In this document: piece after piece, positions 17,546 through 28,900 of the stretch
How the letters are laid out: each line of letters opens with the position of its first letter
Position numbering within the stretch: position 1 is the first letter of the stretch
NCBI GenBank assembly: GCA_943737045.1
Contig: CALSFV010000002.1
Coordinates: 1,612,001 to 1,676,000 of the forward strand
Origin: Parapristionchus giblindavisi
Taxonomy: Eukaryota; Nematoda; Chromadorea; Rhabditida; Diplogasteridae
DNA: 64,000 nt
Reading direction: 5' to 3'
Position numbers and translations under genes: made by a program
Notes under the pieces: model-generated
Seen by the model: the letters and a program-made list of their open reading frames with translations, nothing else
What the model was told of the DNA's origin: nothing
Database searches by the model: none

Positions 17546-18014
17546 GGGCATTCATGGTCCCAATGGCACATAAACGCAGACTATTCAAGGGGTGTATATT
17601 ACCTGCGGTATTATATGGATGTGAGAGCTGGGCACTGAATAAAGCACAAATGAATCGATTCAAAGAATAACGGAGCGTTGGATGGTAGGCTGCACTGTGC
17701 TCGATCGTGTCTCTAATGATCGGTTGCGGGGCTTGACTCTTGTTCAGGATTTCGTTCGTATGGCGCTGAAGAGGAAGTGGTTCTGGGTGCCCAAACTCGC
17801 TAATGATGAGTGCCCGAAGTGGAGCCGATCAGTGATCGAATGGTTTCCTCGATGCAGGAAAAGAAAAGGGAGACCCCCCCCCCTCCACAAGATGGAACGA
17901 CCTCTTTCGGAAGACTGTTGGATGCAGCTTTCTAGTGGGTGCAAGAATTGGAATTCCATGCACATCAGAGCCCTTGTCTATGCGAACTATTGATAAATGT
18001 GTTATAAATGAAAT
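17546..18014 (+). pseudogene. RTE-type LINE reverse transcriptase, 3' fragment and tail
   Basis: Continues the fragment at 15160-15278. It reads RRLFKGCILPAVLYGCESWA, then after a frameshift a basic C-terminal stretch (KRKWFWVPKLAND, later RCRKRKGRPPP), the usual end of RTE reverse transcriptases. The end at 17990-18014 is TGATAAATGTG followed by repeated AAATG, typical of RTE 3' tails. Confidence 0.65.
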
Positions 18015-18170
18015 GAAATGTGGTAGGTCACAAAAAATGATAATCTGCCATTTTGGCCCAATCAAGTAGCTAGGCCTTCTCATCACCCCAACCACATCTG
18101 CCAAAAAAATCGAAATCGGAGACAAAAATATTTTCCTAGTTGCAGGCGTTGCTACACTATTAGCGGAGAC
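18015..18170 (+). repeat. Dispersed repeat R, right half
   Basis: TGGTAGGTCACAAAAAATG onward to AGGCGTTGCTACACTA continues repeat R from 14770-15159. The uninterrupted counterpart at 23155-23300 fixes the insertion point. Confidence 0.75.
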
Positions 18171-18509
18171 CCGTTATATGCGATTTCGGATTGGGCTCCG
18201 ATTGGTTTTTGATAAAGATACTTGGATTTATCCATGAAACACTACTTTTTGGACAACCTGTACTTGTTCTTTTCCCTAATACGAAGTTACGACTAGAGAC
18301 AAATATACCATTCGAACCGTAATGTGATTCTGTCTGGAAATTCGAGAAGTCTACTTGTCACGAGCTTCTGGTACACGAAAATCGATAAGGAAAAGTCGTA
18401 TTTCGAGGAGTATTAGGTAAACTGAAGATTCAGTTTTGTGCTCAATAACCCTTTTCGTGAACTTTTCGTGAACTTTTCTACGCCATGACATTTTCATTGT
18501 TTTTTCCCT

Positions 18510-18730
18510 AATTGCATTTTTTTTCAATTGCATTATTTTCAATCAACCATTTTCCATTTCATTCTCTCAACTCTCACAGTTCATATCGATTGCCCCGCAT
18601 CTTCTTTTCTTCGTTAATCGTGAGTTCCCCATGCAGTTGGCAAATAATGGAGTATTTCGTATAACATTTGCAGATATAAAGATTAGTATTATAATCTCGT
18701 AATATCTCTTGTTTTTAATACATCTTAAAG
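18510..18730 (+). promoter_or_regulatory. Conserved upstream block of gene copy C
   Basis: Matches the family's upstream block (CAATCAACCATTTTCCATT; CGTTAATCGTGAGTTCCC). It ends at CATCTTAAAGAAG, an unoccupied form of the TTAA site that holds a MITE in copies A and B. The 18170-18510 stretch before it has no recognisable gene. Confidence 0.6.
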
Positions 18731-18806
18731 AAGTTCAGTAAAAAAAAGCATGACTTGCATCATTTTTACCAAGACTTCACCCTTTCCAAATCTTCGCTGT
18801 TCCACT

Positions 18807-18814
18807 ATAAAAGA
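18807..18814 (+). promoter_or_regulatory. TATA box, copy C
   Basis: TATAAAAG, 93 bases before the start codon. The same box is found at matching positions in copies F and G. Confidence 0.5.
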
Positions 18815-18899
18815 ATATAACAATAACATTAGTTTATTGAATTTTTAAAATTATGCAAATTTGTTCTTTGTTCACCTTATAGGCCAAATCTTCTCGAGG

Positions 18900-19494
18900 A
18901 TGCGATTCCTACTCCTCTTCGCATTTATGTTCTTGATATTCCCCGCTCTCATGGGTCATATATATAGCGATTTTCACTTCAGAGAAATAGAGAAACGCGT
19001 TGGCTCAGTCGACTTTGACGTATGTTTTGAATACTGTAAAATTTAACATTCTTGATTTGTTATTGACCAATCAGAGCTCTGACGAATCTCTCGCTTAGGT
19101 ATTGTCAGAGCTGGGACAGTCTAACCAACACGTAGTCACTTCATCGTTTCGCAATATTTTGAACCCAACTCTTTATATTCTCCGCTCCCGACGAACACTC
19201 TCACGAATAAAATAAAGTGAAAAAGTTTAATCAGATTTGAGTTATTCTAGAAATGCAAATGGTTCGGTACAGCACCTCTTTGTGAAGGCTCCTGCAAAAT
19301 TGATCCAGAATATCCTGTGTATAAATTCCAATATAAAAAAGTAATACAGTCAAAATTATTCAGTTAATGTTATAATGTATTCAGAAGACCCATTTTTATT
19401 TCCCGCGAGTAAACATGGCAAGGAGTTCTGGGAGAGGATATTTGAAGGCATAGGAGAGAACTGCTGGACCGGTTTGTCGTCCTTATTTACATAA
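18900..19494 (+). pseudogene. Small secreted protein, family copy C (frameshifted)
   Basis: Exon 1 (18900-19019, MRFLLLFAFMFLIFPALMG signal peptide) and exon 2 (19251-19340, C-K-W-F-G-T-A-P-L-C-x-G-x-C) look normal. Exon 2 ends in a run of six A and is one base out of phase with exon 3 (19385-19494), whose conserved frame ends NCWTGLSSLFT. With the same donor and acceptor as in the paralogs, the reading frame reaches a stop before the last cysteine. A one-base indel in the A run is the simplest cause; a sequencing error is possible. Transcription signals are intact. Confidence 0.65.
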
Positions 19495-19636
19495 AATCAA
19501 CTTCATTACTTAAAATCAGGTGACAAATTCTACTGCTGCATGAGAGATTAATGAACTTCAGTTATGTGTATTATAGTGTTTCATCGAATAAAGTAGTATA
19601 CACATTTATGGTTGTGATGGATATAAATGTAAACAT

Positions 19637-20094
19637 GTACATGTAAAAATCATTGTATCATGAACGGCGTGAATGGATCTGAACGGATCAGACCGATCAA
19701 GCGAATTGCGAACGATATGGACATTTTCGTTATTTATCCTTCTTTCCAATGTTTTTTCTCTCATTCGAATCTATTATATAAAAAGAAATTAGGCCAAAAG
19801 ATTTCAATTTAACGAAAATCATTGCTTGACGATGAATAAATTGCCCCAATGTTTCAAAATTGACCAATTTATTCAGCGTATAATCGGAACAATTTATTCA
19901 TTGGCAAATCAACAATTTTTGTTAAATGGCAATATTTTGGCCTAATTTCTTTTAATGTAATAGATTTGAATGAGAGAAACACAATTAAAAGAAAGATAAA
20001 TAACGAAAATGTCCATATCGCTCGCAATTCGCTTGATCGGTCTGATCCGTTCAGATCCATTCACGCCGTTCATGATAAAATGATTTTTACATGT
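19637..20094. mobile_element. Foldback element / MITE
   Basis: The left end GTACATGTAAAAATCATTG continues into ATGAACGGCGTGAATGG and GATCTGAACGGATCAGACCG, and all of this is inverted at 19990-20094. The two arms of about 110 bases surround AT-rich sequence. It lies in the 3' flank of copy C (ATTTATGGTTGTGATGGATA before it, ACAGTATGTCAGATAATT after it), an insertion relative to the other copies. A half copy is at 21915-21980. Confidence 0.65.
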
Positions 20095-21050
20095 ACGATA
20101 CAGTATGTCAGATAATTATGTGCCACAGAAGATTGGCTATTCATGATATTGATTATCTAATATTGATTATCACAAAGGACACTATTGAATATTGTGCGCA
20201 TAAAATGTACTTGCAAAAGAAAATGACAAACGGTGCTAACGAACGGAAGTCACAATGGAGAGGCGGGCGAGATGTAGCCTTCTACATCTCGCCCCGCCTC
20301 TCGATTGTCTCTCCGCTTCCTCTCTCTAACCCGGCTGACCTTCGCCGCGCGCTATATGATACATAAAAGAGATCGGCATAGTTTCTGAACCATGAAAAAC
20401 AAGAAAGTCTCTTCTACAAATAAAACAAGTGATTTTTATACACTCAATATCACATGAGACAATATTCATTGTATTCCTGTTTTTCCTCTTTCTTTCTTTA
20501 TTTATAACTGCGAAATTTGAAACGCTGGGAGATCATGACAAGAGTAAAGCTTTTTGTATTTTGGATATTTGAGGAAAAAATTCTTACGTTTATATGGCTG
20601 ACTTTAGAGAGTATATCAATATCTCGCTAAATGTTTTCTACTTGATTCGTTGATTAAGTGAAGATTCTTTTGGATTGCTACTTGCCTTTTCAACTCCTGG
20701 TCAATTACCGATCTACAAGTTGGTCAGTGTATTGGTTTAAAGGCAGCTGGCATCCAAAAATTCCGATTCGGAATAGTTAAAATAATTGATCTCATGTTGA
20801 TAAGCTCTAAAAAACTGATCCGAAATATGTATTTGAAAGTTTGTAAGGACGCTCTGGTAAGAAGTTGGATTACTGTAGCCTGCTCCACACCACGGGCGAA
20901 GTTTCCGAACTACAGTATGCTAACTCCATCGAAAGGCTCAAAAATGCCCATTATTGAGTTTTATTCTTCATAAATCCCCACTGCGTATAGAATTATCATC
21001 AAATCATTCAATTTCAATTCGTCTCCAAAGAGTGGGTACTTGTGGAGTTC
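20095..21050 (+). repeat. Inverted-repeat modules A-B-C (left side)
   Basis: Three modules: A (20095-20355, 3' flank of the gene unit plus CATCTCGCCC inverted pieces), B (20356-20735, starting with ATACATAAAAGAGATCGG) and C (20736-21050, TTAAAGGCAGCTGGCATCC onward). A and C reappear inverted at 21655-21918 and 21355-21655, and B inverted at 22115-22480, in a different order. Open frames across them are shadows of the repeat. Confidence 0.7.
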
Positions 21051-21149
21051 GAAATTAAAGATAGTGGAACGCGAATATTCATATATGTAAATCACTACAA
21101 CCCTCTTGTGCGAATGCAAAGTGATATGCGAAAAGTTAGCGCTGCCACT

Positions 21150-21235
21150 CATCTATCCCATAGCGCAGTGGCAAACGTTCAGACCCGTTACCCGTTTGAC
21201 GCAAGTTTGAAACCTATTGCCGAATTTCCCTGCAC
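21150..21235 (+). other. tRNA-like sequence in palindrome spacer
   Basis: TAGCGCAGTGGCAAACG resembles a D arm, and GACGCAAGTTTGAAACC a T arm, at the right spacing. The anticodon stem is poor and the acceptor does not pair. It lies in the spacer (21051-21354) between the inverted C modules. Confidence 0.4.
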
Positions 21236-21354
21236 CGGCCTGATTGTTTACTGATGTTTCTAACGATCAAGAAACATTCTGTATCCAAACATATAAATCT
21301 TACATCATAAGAATTCTCTGGTAAGAAGAACGGCGCTGTTAAAAAACTACACAC

Positions 21355-22480
21355 CCACTCTTTGGAGACGAATTGAAATTGAATGATTTGATGATAATTC
21401 TATACGCAGTGGGGATTTATGAAGAATAAAACTCAATAATGGGCATTTTTGAGCCTTTCGATGGAGTTAGCATACTGTAGTTCGGAAACTTCGCCCGTGG
21501 TGTGGAGCAGGCTACAGTAATCCAACTTCTTACCAGAGCGTCCTTACAAACTTTCAAATACATATTTCGGATCAGTTTTTTAGAGCTTATCAACATGAGA
21601 TCAATTATTTTAACTATTCCGAATCGGAATTTTTGGATGCCAGCTGCCTTTAAACCATATAGCGCGCGGCGAAGGTCAGCCGGGTTAGAGAGAGGAAGCG
21701 GAGAGACAATCGAGAGGCGGGGCGAGATGTAGAAGGCTACATCTCGCCCGCCTCTCCATTGTGACTTCCGTTCGTTAGCACCGTTTGTCATTTTCTTTTG
21801 CAAGTACATTTTATGCGCACAATATTCAATAGTGTCCTTTGTGATAATCAATATTAGATAATCAATATCATGAATAGCCAATCTTCTGTGGCACATAATT
21901 ATCTGACATACTGTATCGTACATGTAAAAATCATTTTATCATGAACGGCGTGAATGGATCTGAACGGATCAGACCGATCAAAATGTTTAAGAAGAGCAGG
22001 ACTTTTCATTAAAGAAATCTAAATTAAATAAAAGACAGTTGTATTACATCGACGGTGTTATATGGATGCGAAGCATGGTCTTTAAAAGATTTTGTCAAGG
22101 AAAGATTGAGAGTTGTGACCAATACACTGACCAACTTGTAGATCGGTAATTGACCAGGAGTTGAAAAGGCAAGTAGCAATCCAAAAGAATCTTCACTTAA
22201 TCAACGAATCAAGTAGAAAACATTTAGCGAGATATTGATATACTCTCTAAAGTCAGCCATATAAACGTAAGAATTTTTTCCTCAAATATCCAAAATACAA
22301 AAAGCTTTACTCTTGTCATGATCTCCCAGCGTTTCAAATTTCGCAGTTATAAATAAAGAAAGAAAGAGGAAAAACAGGAATACAATGAATATTGTCTCAT
22401 GTGATATTGAGTGTATAAAAATCACTTGTTTTATTTGTAGAAGAGACTTTCTTGTTTTTCATGGTTCAGAAACTATGCCG
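21355..22480 (-). repeat. Inverted-repeat modules C'-A'-B' (right side, rearranged)
   Basis: C' (21355-21655) joins A' (21655-21918) directly, followed by half of the foldback seen at 19637-20094 (21915-21980), a LINE fragment (22036-22115) and B' (22115-22480). On the left side the order is A-B-C, so the inversion was followed by a move or deletion of B. Confidence 0.65.
22036..22115 (+). pseudogene. LINE reverse transcriptase scrap
   Basis: One frame reads TSTVLYGCEAWSLKDFVKER, matching the 'tVLYGcEaW-l' block of RTE-type reverse transcriptases. It is about 27 codons long, without start or continuation. Confidence 0.5.
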
Positions 22481-22796
22481 ATCTCTTTTTTTTCCAAAAC
22501 AAGTGTACCCCGGACATATCAACTACCCGCGTATTTGACCAGTGATGTTGATATGTATCTGCACAGCGTTTGCTCGATTTTATTACAGTTTCTATTTTGA
22601 AGTAAACATATTTAACGAATTGATTGTATTCTGTTAGGGAAAACATGTCTTTTTTCACATGAAAGCGGTGAAAAATTGAAATTGGAGCATTTTTTTCTTT
22701 TAATAACTCGAAAACGGCTTGATATTGTAATTTGGACGATAGTGAACTTTTCAATCTCCTTTTCGAGAAAATCATTCCTTTTTTTGAAAAGGTAAT
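22481..22796. other. Intergenic, no gene seen
   Basis: AT-rich sequence with no counterpart that I could find elsewhere in the window and no convincing coding frame; the longest frame (minus, 22473-22775) has ordinary composition and no recognisable motif. Confidence 0.4.
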
Positions 22797-23295
22797 TGGA
22801 CGACTTTGAAGTGAGGTTCGATCAAAAAACGGAAAGTGATCAAAAATCTAGTAAGTCCATGATCTAGTAATTGTAATCGATAATCTAGTAATCGACCCAG
22901 GGGGCCACGAAATACGGTGGGCAATGAACTAGATAGTGATATTTTGTATGGTTTGAAGGCCTATTTTTGCAAAAAAGGGCGGGTTCAAGAAAAATTTTTC
23001 GGGAAAACTTCACTTTTTGGTCAACAAAAGTGTTTTTTAACGAAACCTTTCTGAGAAAAAGCTGGAAAAAAAAACGTTTTGAGAACTCTGTAATACGGTT
23101 CGAACTATACCTGTCAGCTCACTGTACTTTCAAAATTGAGTTATGATCGTTTATGTAGTAGGTCACAAAAAATCGATAATTTGCCATTTTGCCCAATCAA
23201 GTAGCTTGCCCTTCTCATCATCCCCCAACAACATCTAACAAAATACTTTCATCGAAATCAGAGACAAAAAAATTTTCGTAGTGACAGGCGTTGCT
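22797..23295 (+). repeat. Dispersed repeat R, uninterrupted copy
   Basis: About 500 bases matching 14770-15159 plus 18015-18165. It serves as the empty-site reference for the 2.85 kb nested insertion. Its own right end, at GTTGCTACACT, is joined to an RTE LINE. Confidence 0.75.
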
Positions 23296-23915
23296 ACACT
23301 TACTTACTTAGTTACTTAGTAGATCCATCTTCAGCGGGCGGGGCCGCGTGAATCACAATTCCTCCATATTTCTCTATTTCGAGCGCGTGTAGTCCAGTGT
23401 TGGTAAGGCGTTCGTGAAGCGGAGGATCGTGTTGATCTCCCGGTGCTGTAGGGCATCTTCGAGTACTCCACGATTGAGTCGCTCCATCTGGCGGGGGGTC
23501 GTCCGGGTGGTCGTATGAGGTCGGGAGGGGGGAATCACTGCGTGACACGAGTGGACCATCTGTCGTCTTCTCTCCTCAGGACGTGACCTGCCCAACGGTG
23601 TTTCGCTCGCAGTATGTAGCCCATCGGATCGGTTACGAGAGAGATCCGGCGGACGTCCTCGCTCGTAATGCTTCTTTGTCGCATCGTGTGGAGATTTGTG
23701 CTGATTAGAGATCTCTCTAGTGCACGATGGGAGGTCTTGATGAAGGAGGTGACGGTCTTCGTGAGGGGCCACGTCTCGGCGGCGTAACATAGAGCGGGGA
23801 GCACGTGATAGTCGAAGAGAGATGAGCGAAGTTCTGTAGAAAGAATTCCGTAGAAAGACGTTTGTAGGGAAATATTCCCTACTATGTGAGGCAATTTTCT
23901 GTGAGTGTACCTCTA
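23296..23915 (-). pseudogene. RTE-type LINE, 3' end with frameshifts
   Basis: On the minus strand: LFDYHVLPALCYAAETWPLT, then SHRALERSLIST, ITSEDVRRISLVTDP and RAKHRWAGHVLRREDDRWST, which are in order the conserved C-terminal blocks of RTE-clade reverse transcriptases. The frame shifts after RVTQ, and the remaining basic C-terminus is spread over two other frames. The tail near 23296-23320 on this strand is a run of TAAG units, as expected for RTE elements. The copy is 5'-truncated and inactive. Confidence 0.8.
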
Positions 23916-24735
23916 GGCATGCCCTACCATCCCCCAAAGTCCCATTGTGTAAATATCATTCTGGGGCTCCCTACACCGGGTCGGTCATCCTAGAACCTAA
24001 CTTTGAACGCAAATATCTCGGTTCTGGTGCATTTCTATGAAAACTACCAAGAGGGAAACCCCCGCTATTTTTCCGAGCTCTATCGATCTAAGCAAGCCAG
24101 AGGTAATGAAAGTGCTTCCGAACAGCGCTACACTCTGCGCCAAATAACTCAAAACCTGCCGAATCGGCGCGGCTGAGCATGAAATATGTTATGTAACTTT
24201 TCGAGGGCTACAAAATGAGTGGTTTTTTCACCGCACGGTCTCGAGCGCGCTGTGCGGAATGAAACATATCGCTTTCTCCCTTTCTCTTCCCTGTATTTCT
24301 TTCAATCTCCGGCAAGAGTGTGTGTGTGAAACGAGAGATTGTTGTTGATCGAAAATGACTTCAAATTATCAGGAAATTTCCGAGGGGATGAACTATACGT
24401 CTCCATGGACGTATTTTTTTTTCGTAAACCACTCATTTTGTAGCCCTCGAAAAGTTACATAACATATTTCATGCTCAGTCGCGCCGAATCGTCAGGTTTT
24501 GAGTTATTTGGCGCAGAGCGTAGCGTTCGGAAGCACTTTCATGACCTCTGGTTTATTTAGATCGATAGAGCTCGAGAAAATAGCGGGGGTTACCCTCGTG
24601 GTAGTTTTTCACAGAAATGCACCTGAACCGAGATATTTGAGTTCAAAGTTGAGTTCCCGGATGACCGACCCGGTGTATGGAGCCCCAGAATGATATTTAC
24701 ACAATGGGACTTTGGGGAATGGTACGGCATGCCTA
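23915..24735. mobile_element. Foldback element, about 0.82 kb
   Basis: The ends TAGGCATGCCCTACCATC and, on the other strand, TAGGCATGCCGTACCATT are followed by inverted arms of about 370 bases (for example CCCAAAGTCCCATTGTGTAA at both ends). The centre, about 24330-24390, is AT-rich. No transposase. Confidence 0.75.
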
Positions 24736-25954
24736 AACAAGAATAAAACTGGGAGAACTCGTTTTGTAATTTTTCTCCATTCCGGTCGTTAGCTCGATTC
24801 TCTCGTGACAGGCCTGATATGCTATATGATATGATATAGATCAAATATCACAGTTCAGCAATAGAGTAAAAACTTTTCCCAACATCTCTAACATGCATAC
24901 GGGCTGTGAAAATAAGAGATATGATCAGTACAGGTCCAAGAACCAGAGCAGTGAGGGAGAAAGCGCAAGAGCGTGCACCGAGTAAACCTCAGCATAACTT
25001 TTGCTACGTGTATACAACTTGTAACTATAAAAGGAATCGGAACTAAACCAAAATAAGGGGACATTGCAAAGCTGCCTGCAGAGGAAACATAATTCTAGAA
25101 GACCTGCCTTCTGAACTGTAGGGTCTCAAAATCAGTCCATAAGAAAAAAAAATGTTTTTTCGTGCCCTGAGGACGAATGAAGAGCTATGACCACTTAAAA
25201 AGCTAAATGTTATTCGACCGAAAATATTCCCTGATTTTATTCGACTAAACACCACTGGTATAAACGGATAGGCGAAACATATTGTAACCAACGGTATACT
25301 GTAATCAAAGCTATAAAGATATACTCTCAAAATCCCTCTCCAAATCTCCATTTCTCGACCTCTCTCTCTCGTTCTCACTGACCCTTATTCGCCCTCACCT
25401 CTCTTGTTCAGCGATGTGACATGAGAGAGAGGACCTCCCTCCAAGTTACGGGTAGAGACGCAGAGAAAGCTAGAGCGTAGAGACTCTGTGTGTGAAGAAA
25501 GAGTGTACCATAACCAGAGATCGCGCGTTGGTTGTTTTTTTTTGGTTTGGTTGTTGAATATAGCTTCAAAAGCATATTCTATGATCGCGTTGACTACTTC
25601 CACATCTTATTGCTGCATAGGTTAGGTGTTTTCATATCAGCAGGATTTATTGTAATTTGTGGGCCTTGAATGAAGGATACACAACAGAGGTGTCCTGTAA
25701 CGTACAACCATCTTTATATGTATATCTTGTAATATTCACATTTACATTTATTATGCAGTGCTGTATCTTATTACGTTTTATCGCATTGTTCAATCCTCAT
25801 TCAACAATTTAATACTTTATCCCTTTCATTAAATTCCAAATATATCTCATCTGTGCATTATTTATGTGTTTATGTATTATTTTATTATTTTACATGAATT
25901 GATTAAATTCCCCGAGTATCAAACCTCGTTAAAAAAAGAAAAATACATTTGCAG
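24736..25954. other. Upstream region of the zyg-11-like gene with a repeat arm
   Basis: 24985-25265 matches one arm of the 28275-29692 foldback, on the minus strand (TAAAAGGAATCGGAACTAAACC; CTTCTGAACTGTAGGGTCTC). 25266-25940 shows no repeat or gene that I recognise. At 25941-25954 the run ATACATTTGCAG precedes the ATG directly and could be a trans-splice or cis-splice acceptor. Confidence 0.5.
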
Positions 25955-28900
25955 ATGGATGATATATTTTCGGAGGCGACTCGCATATGCCTATTCAATA
26001 TAACCACTTCTCGTCTTGCGCATCTTCTTCATAATCAACAATGCCCTCAATTCAATAAAAGATTGCCAGCTAACATATCGAATGCAATTGTCAAGCACAT
26101 GGACGTGCAAGGGGAAGTCAAATGTAGCACCTTGGAGCAGCTCGACTCTCGACGATTTTACATCACAGAAGTAACCATATTTATTTATTCTATTTTTTTA
26201 TTATTTTTCATACATCATAAAGATGTTTCAACAAGTAAAAAAAACGAATTAAAATTAAGAGATCTGCACAGGGCCATATTTTGCTTCCCACCTCTTTTTT
26301 TTCTCGAAAATCTGAAAGTTTCACACCAGTAGCCGTATGCAAGAACCGTCTTCCAGGAAAATGTGACGTCATTTACGCAGGCGGAGAATTTTTGGAAACC
26401 GCCTCCGTCAAAGCTAATGACGTCACATTTTCCCGGAAATCGGTTCTTGCATACGGCCACCGGTTTCGAGAGGGGTTTGAGAGAGTGGAAAACTAGAGAG
26501 AGTGCATAATGAACGCCATACTGTAATTTTTGGCATTTTGGCAAGTATTGCCTTATTATGCTATTTATTATTTACTTTTCTTATTTCAACTGTCCCGTTC
26601 ATGCGTGAGCTTGTGATAAATATAATATAAGTATTGCGTGATCAATTGATCTCTCTTCTCCCCCCCCCCATCCCCATCCACCTCTCTTTTAATAATTTTA
26701 TTCTTTCACATATTTTTTAGCGCTCGATCACTTTGTACTTGTTGAAACACCATTGCGGTGTACGATAAATAAAATAAAATAAATAAATAAGTATTCAACG
26801 ACCGCCCCCACCCCTGTGCTGAAGTGATTCCTCTCTAACGAGAGTGAACAGTGCCTGGACTACGGTAAGTGTCCAAGCCCGAACAGGTCAATTCGAATGA
26901 TAATTTTTCCACTTTCAGGCATACATTCGGTTATCGGATTTCAATAGTAAACAGTTTACCGATTTTTTGCTTCATCCTCTGAAGAAACTGAGCTTATCTT
27001 TTTGCTCAAACGGTTGGCATTAATGATAGTAAGTAACTAATCTAAAATCTAAATTGGAGATATAAAACAAGATATAATCGATATTATCAACGACTCCCTG
27101 AGAACGACTCTCACAAATTTACAACTTAAATATGTCAGGCTGGAAAGTGCTCTTGATATGAAGGTAATAAACTTGCACTTCCTGCATTATTTTCTGTTTG
27201 GAGCATTGGATCTCCCTGAAATGTGTCTGAATCTCTGATTTTGCAGCTCGAGAATTTCGTACATTTGGATTCGCTAACTCTTAGGTGTTCAATCGTAGAA
27301 GACAACGATGCACTTACTTATATTGCACAGGTTCAAATAAGTTCATGTCATTTTTCATAAAGCATTTGTTTTCGTGAAGAAACTGACAGAAAGATAGCAA
27401 TAGCTAATTTACGTTCTGTTTTTGTTTTATGAGGCCGTTTGCGTAAGAGTCGAAGAAGGCTTGGCACAGGCTAAAAAATTTGTTACTCTCAAAACAATTT
27501 GACACCCTTGATGAAGATGGGCATAGTCATTTTGGCCCCAGTGGTCCCGCAACGCCTGGGCGGGATTACGGTAAACTCACGTTTTCGGGTCGTTCTCGTT
27601 CCATGGTTGAGCTAGAGGGATGAAAATTGGGCTCTTGGGGCAAAATTCGATGGTAATGATAGCTGTCTACTTCATTTGTTTGTCTACTCGAGCTGTAAAA
27701 CCCTAAAAAGCTGCAAATAAAAAAGCTCATTTACAAATTTCGATGTTGGTATAATAGAATAATGGTTCACAAATAGACTAATTCGCAAATATGCTGGCAA
27801 ATGTCTAGTTTTGATAGTTTCATTTTTTGGAAAACAAGATACTCCCGGTTTTATCATAAAGCTTAATTTGTAATAATATTTCAGAACGTTCGCGGTCTTC
27901 GCCAGTTGGATATTACATGTTGCGAGAATGTTTCTGATATATCACCACTGAAGTGTTTACCCAACCTGGAGATGCTGTCGTTACGTGGAATAACCACTTC
28001 TCTAAGAGACCAAACCATGGAGACTTTCAGATCACTCACAAAACTGAGATCGGTCGATTTGAGTGGAAGGGATCGGTCAGGGTGAGAATATTTTGTTTCC
28101 CATTTTTTGCAGTGCATATTTAAGTTGTTGTGTTCACATTTCAATTAATCCATTTTCTAATGGAATAAAACCTATTTTTTATTATTATAGTTGAATAACT
28201 AAATTATACCATCTTCATATCCGGTCCAATATTTGATGCTTGGGTCCCGGTATACTTTATTATGGAACTATGTACAGTATCGGCGTAAGTGATAAGACGC
28301 TTTTTTCATTTTTTTTGTATAACTTTTGGTCCAGGAAAGCAATCAGGCTGATCTTTTGAACAATGTGCAGAATTTATCCGGGAATATTACCATGATGAAT
28401 TGGTGTAATTAAATTAGTTCATTATTGCGTAGTCATGACGCAGTCGAAGTACACTTTGTTGAAAATTTACAATTCTTTAGTGAAAAGTCCTGTTCTTCTG
28501 AAACATTGTGAGAGTGGAGACATCTACTAGGGCCGCGCAGGAAAAAATCTGGAATGGATCCGACTCCGATTACGAACCTTAGCTTTGTTACAAATTTGAC
28601 TTCCAAAATTTAAAACTCAGCTTCTAGATGTGCTAACGACCCGTTCTAGGCGCCAAAATGAGGATAGTGGTAAGCGATGTTTATTCCCAGATTATGGTGG
28701 TCATAGCTCTCATTCGCCCTCAGGGCATGAAAAACTTTTTTTGGAAGGACGTATTTTGAGACCCTACCGTTCAGAGGGCAGGTGTTCTAAAATTCTGGCT
28801 CCTGTGCAAGCTTTGCAACATATCATATATTTATTTCCCTTATTTTCGTTTAGTACCGATTCCTTTCAGATCTGTAGCAAAAGTTATGATGAGGTCTACT

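Noticed and set aside
20091..21923. Long frame beginning MYDTVCQIIMCHRR and its inverted copy
   Set aside because: It spans the 3' flank of the gene family and inverted modules; it is cut where module B is present and has no domain.
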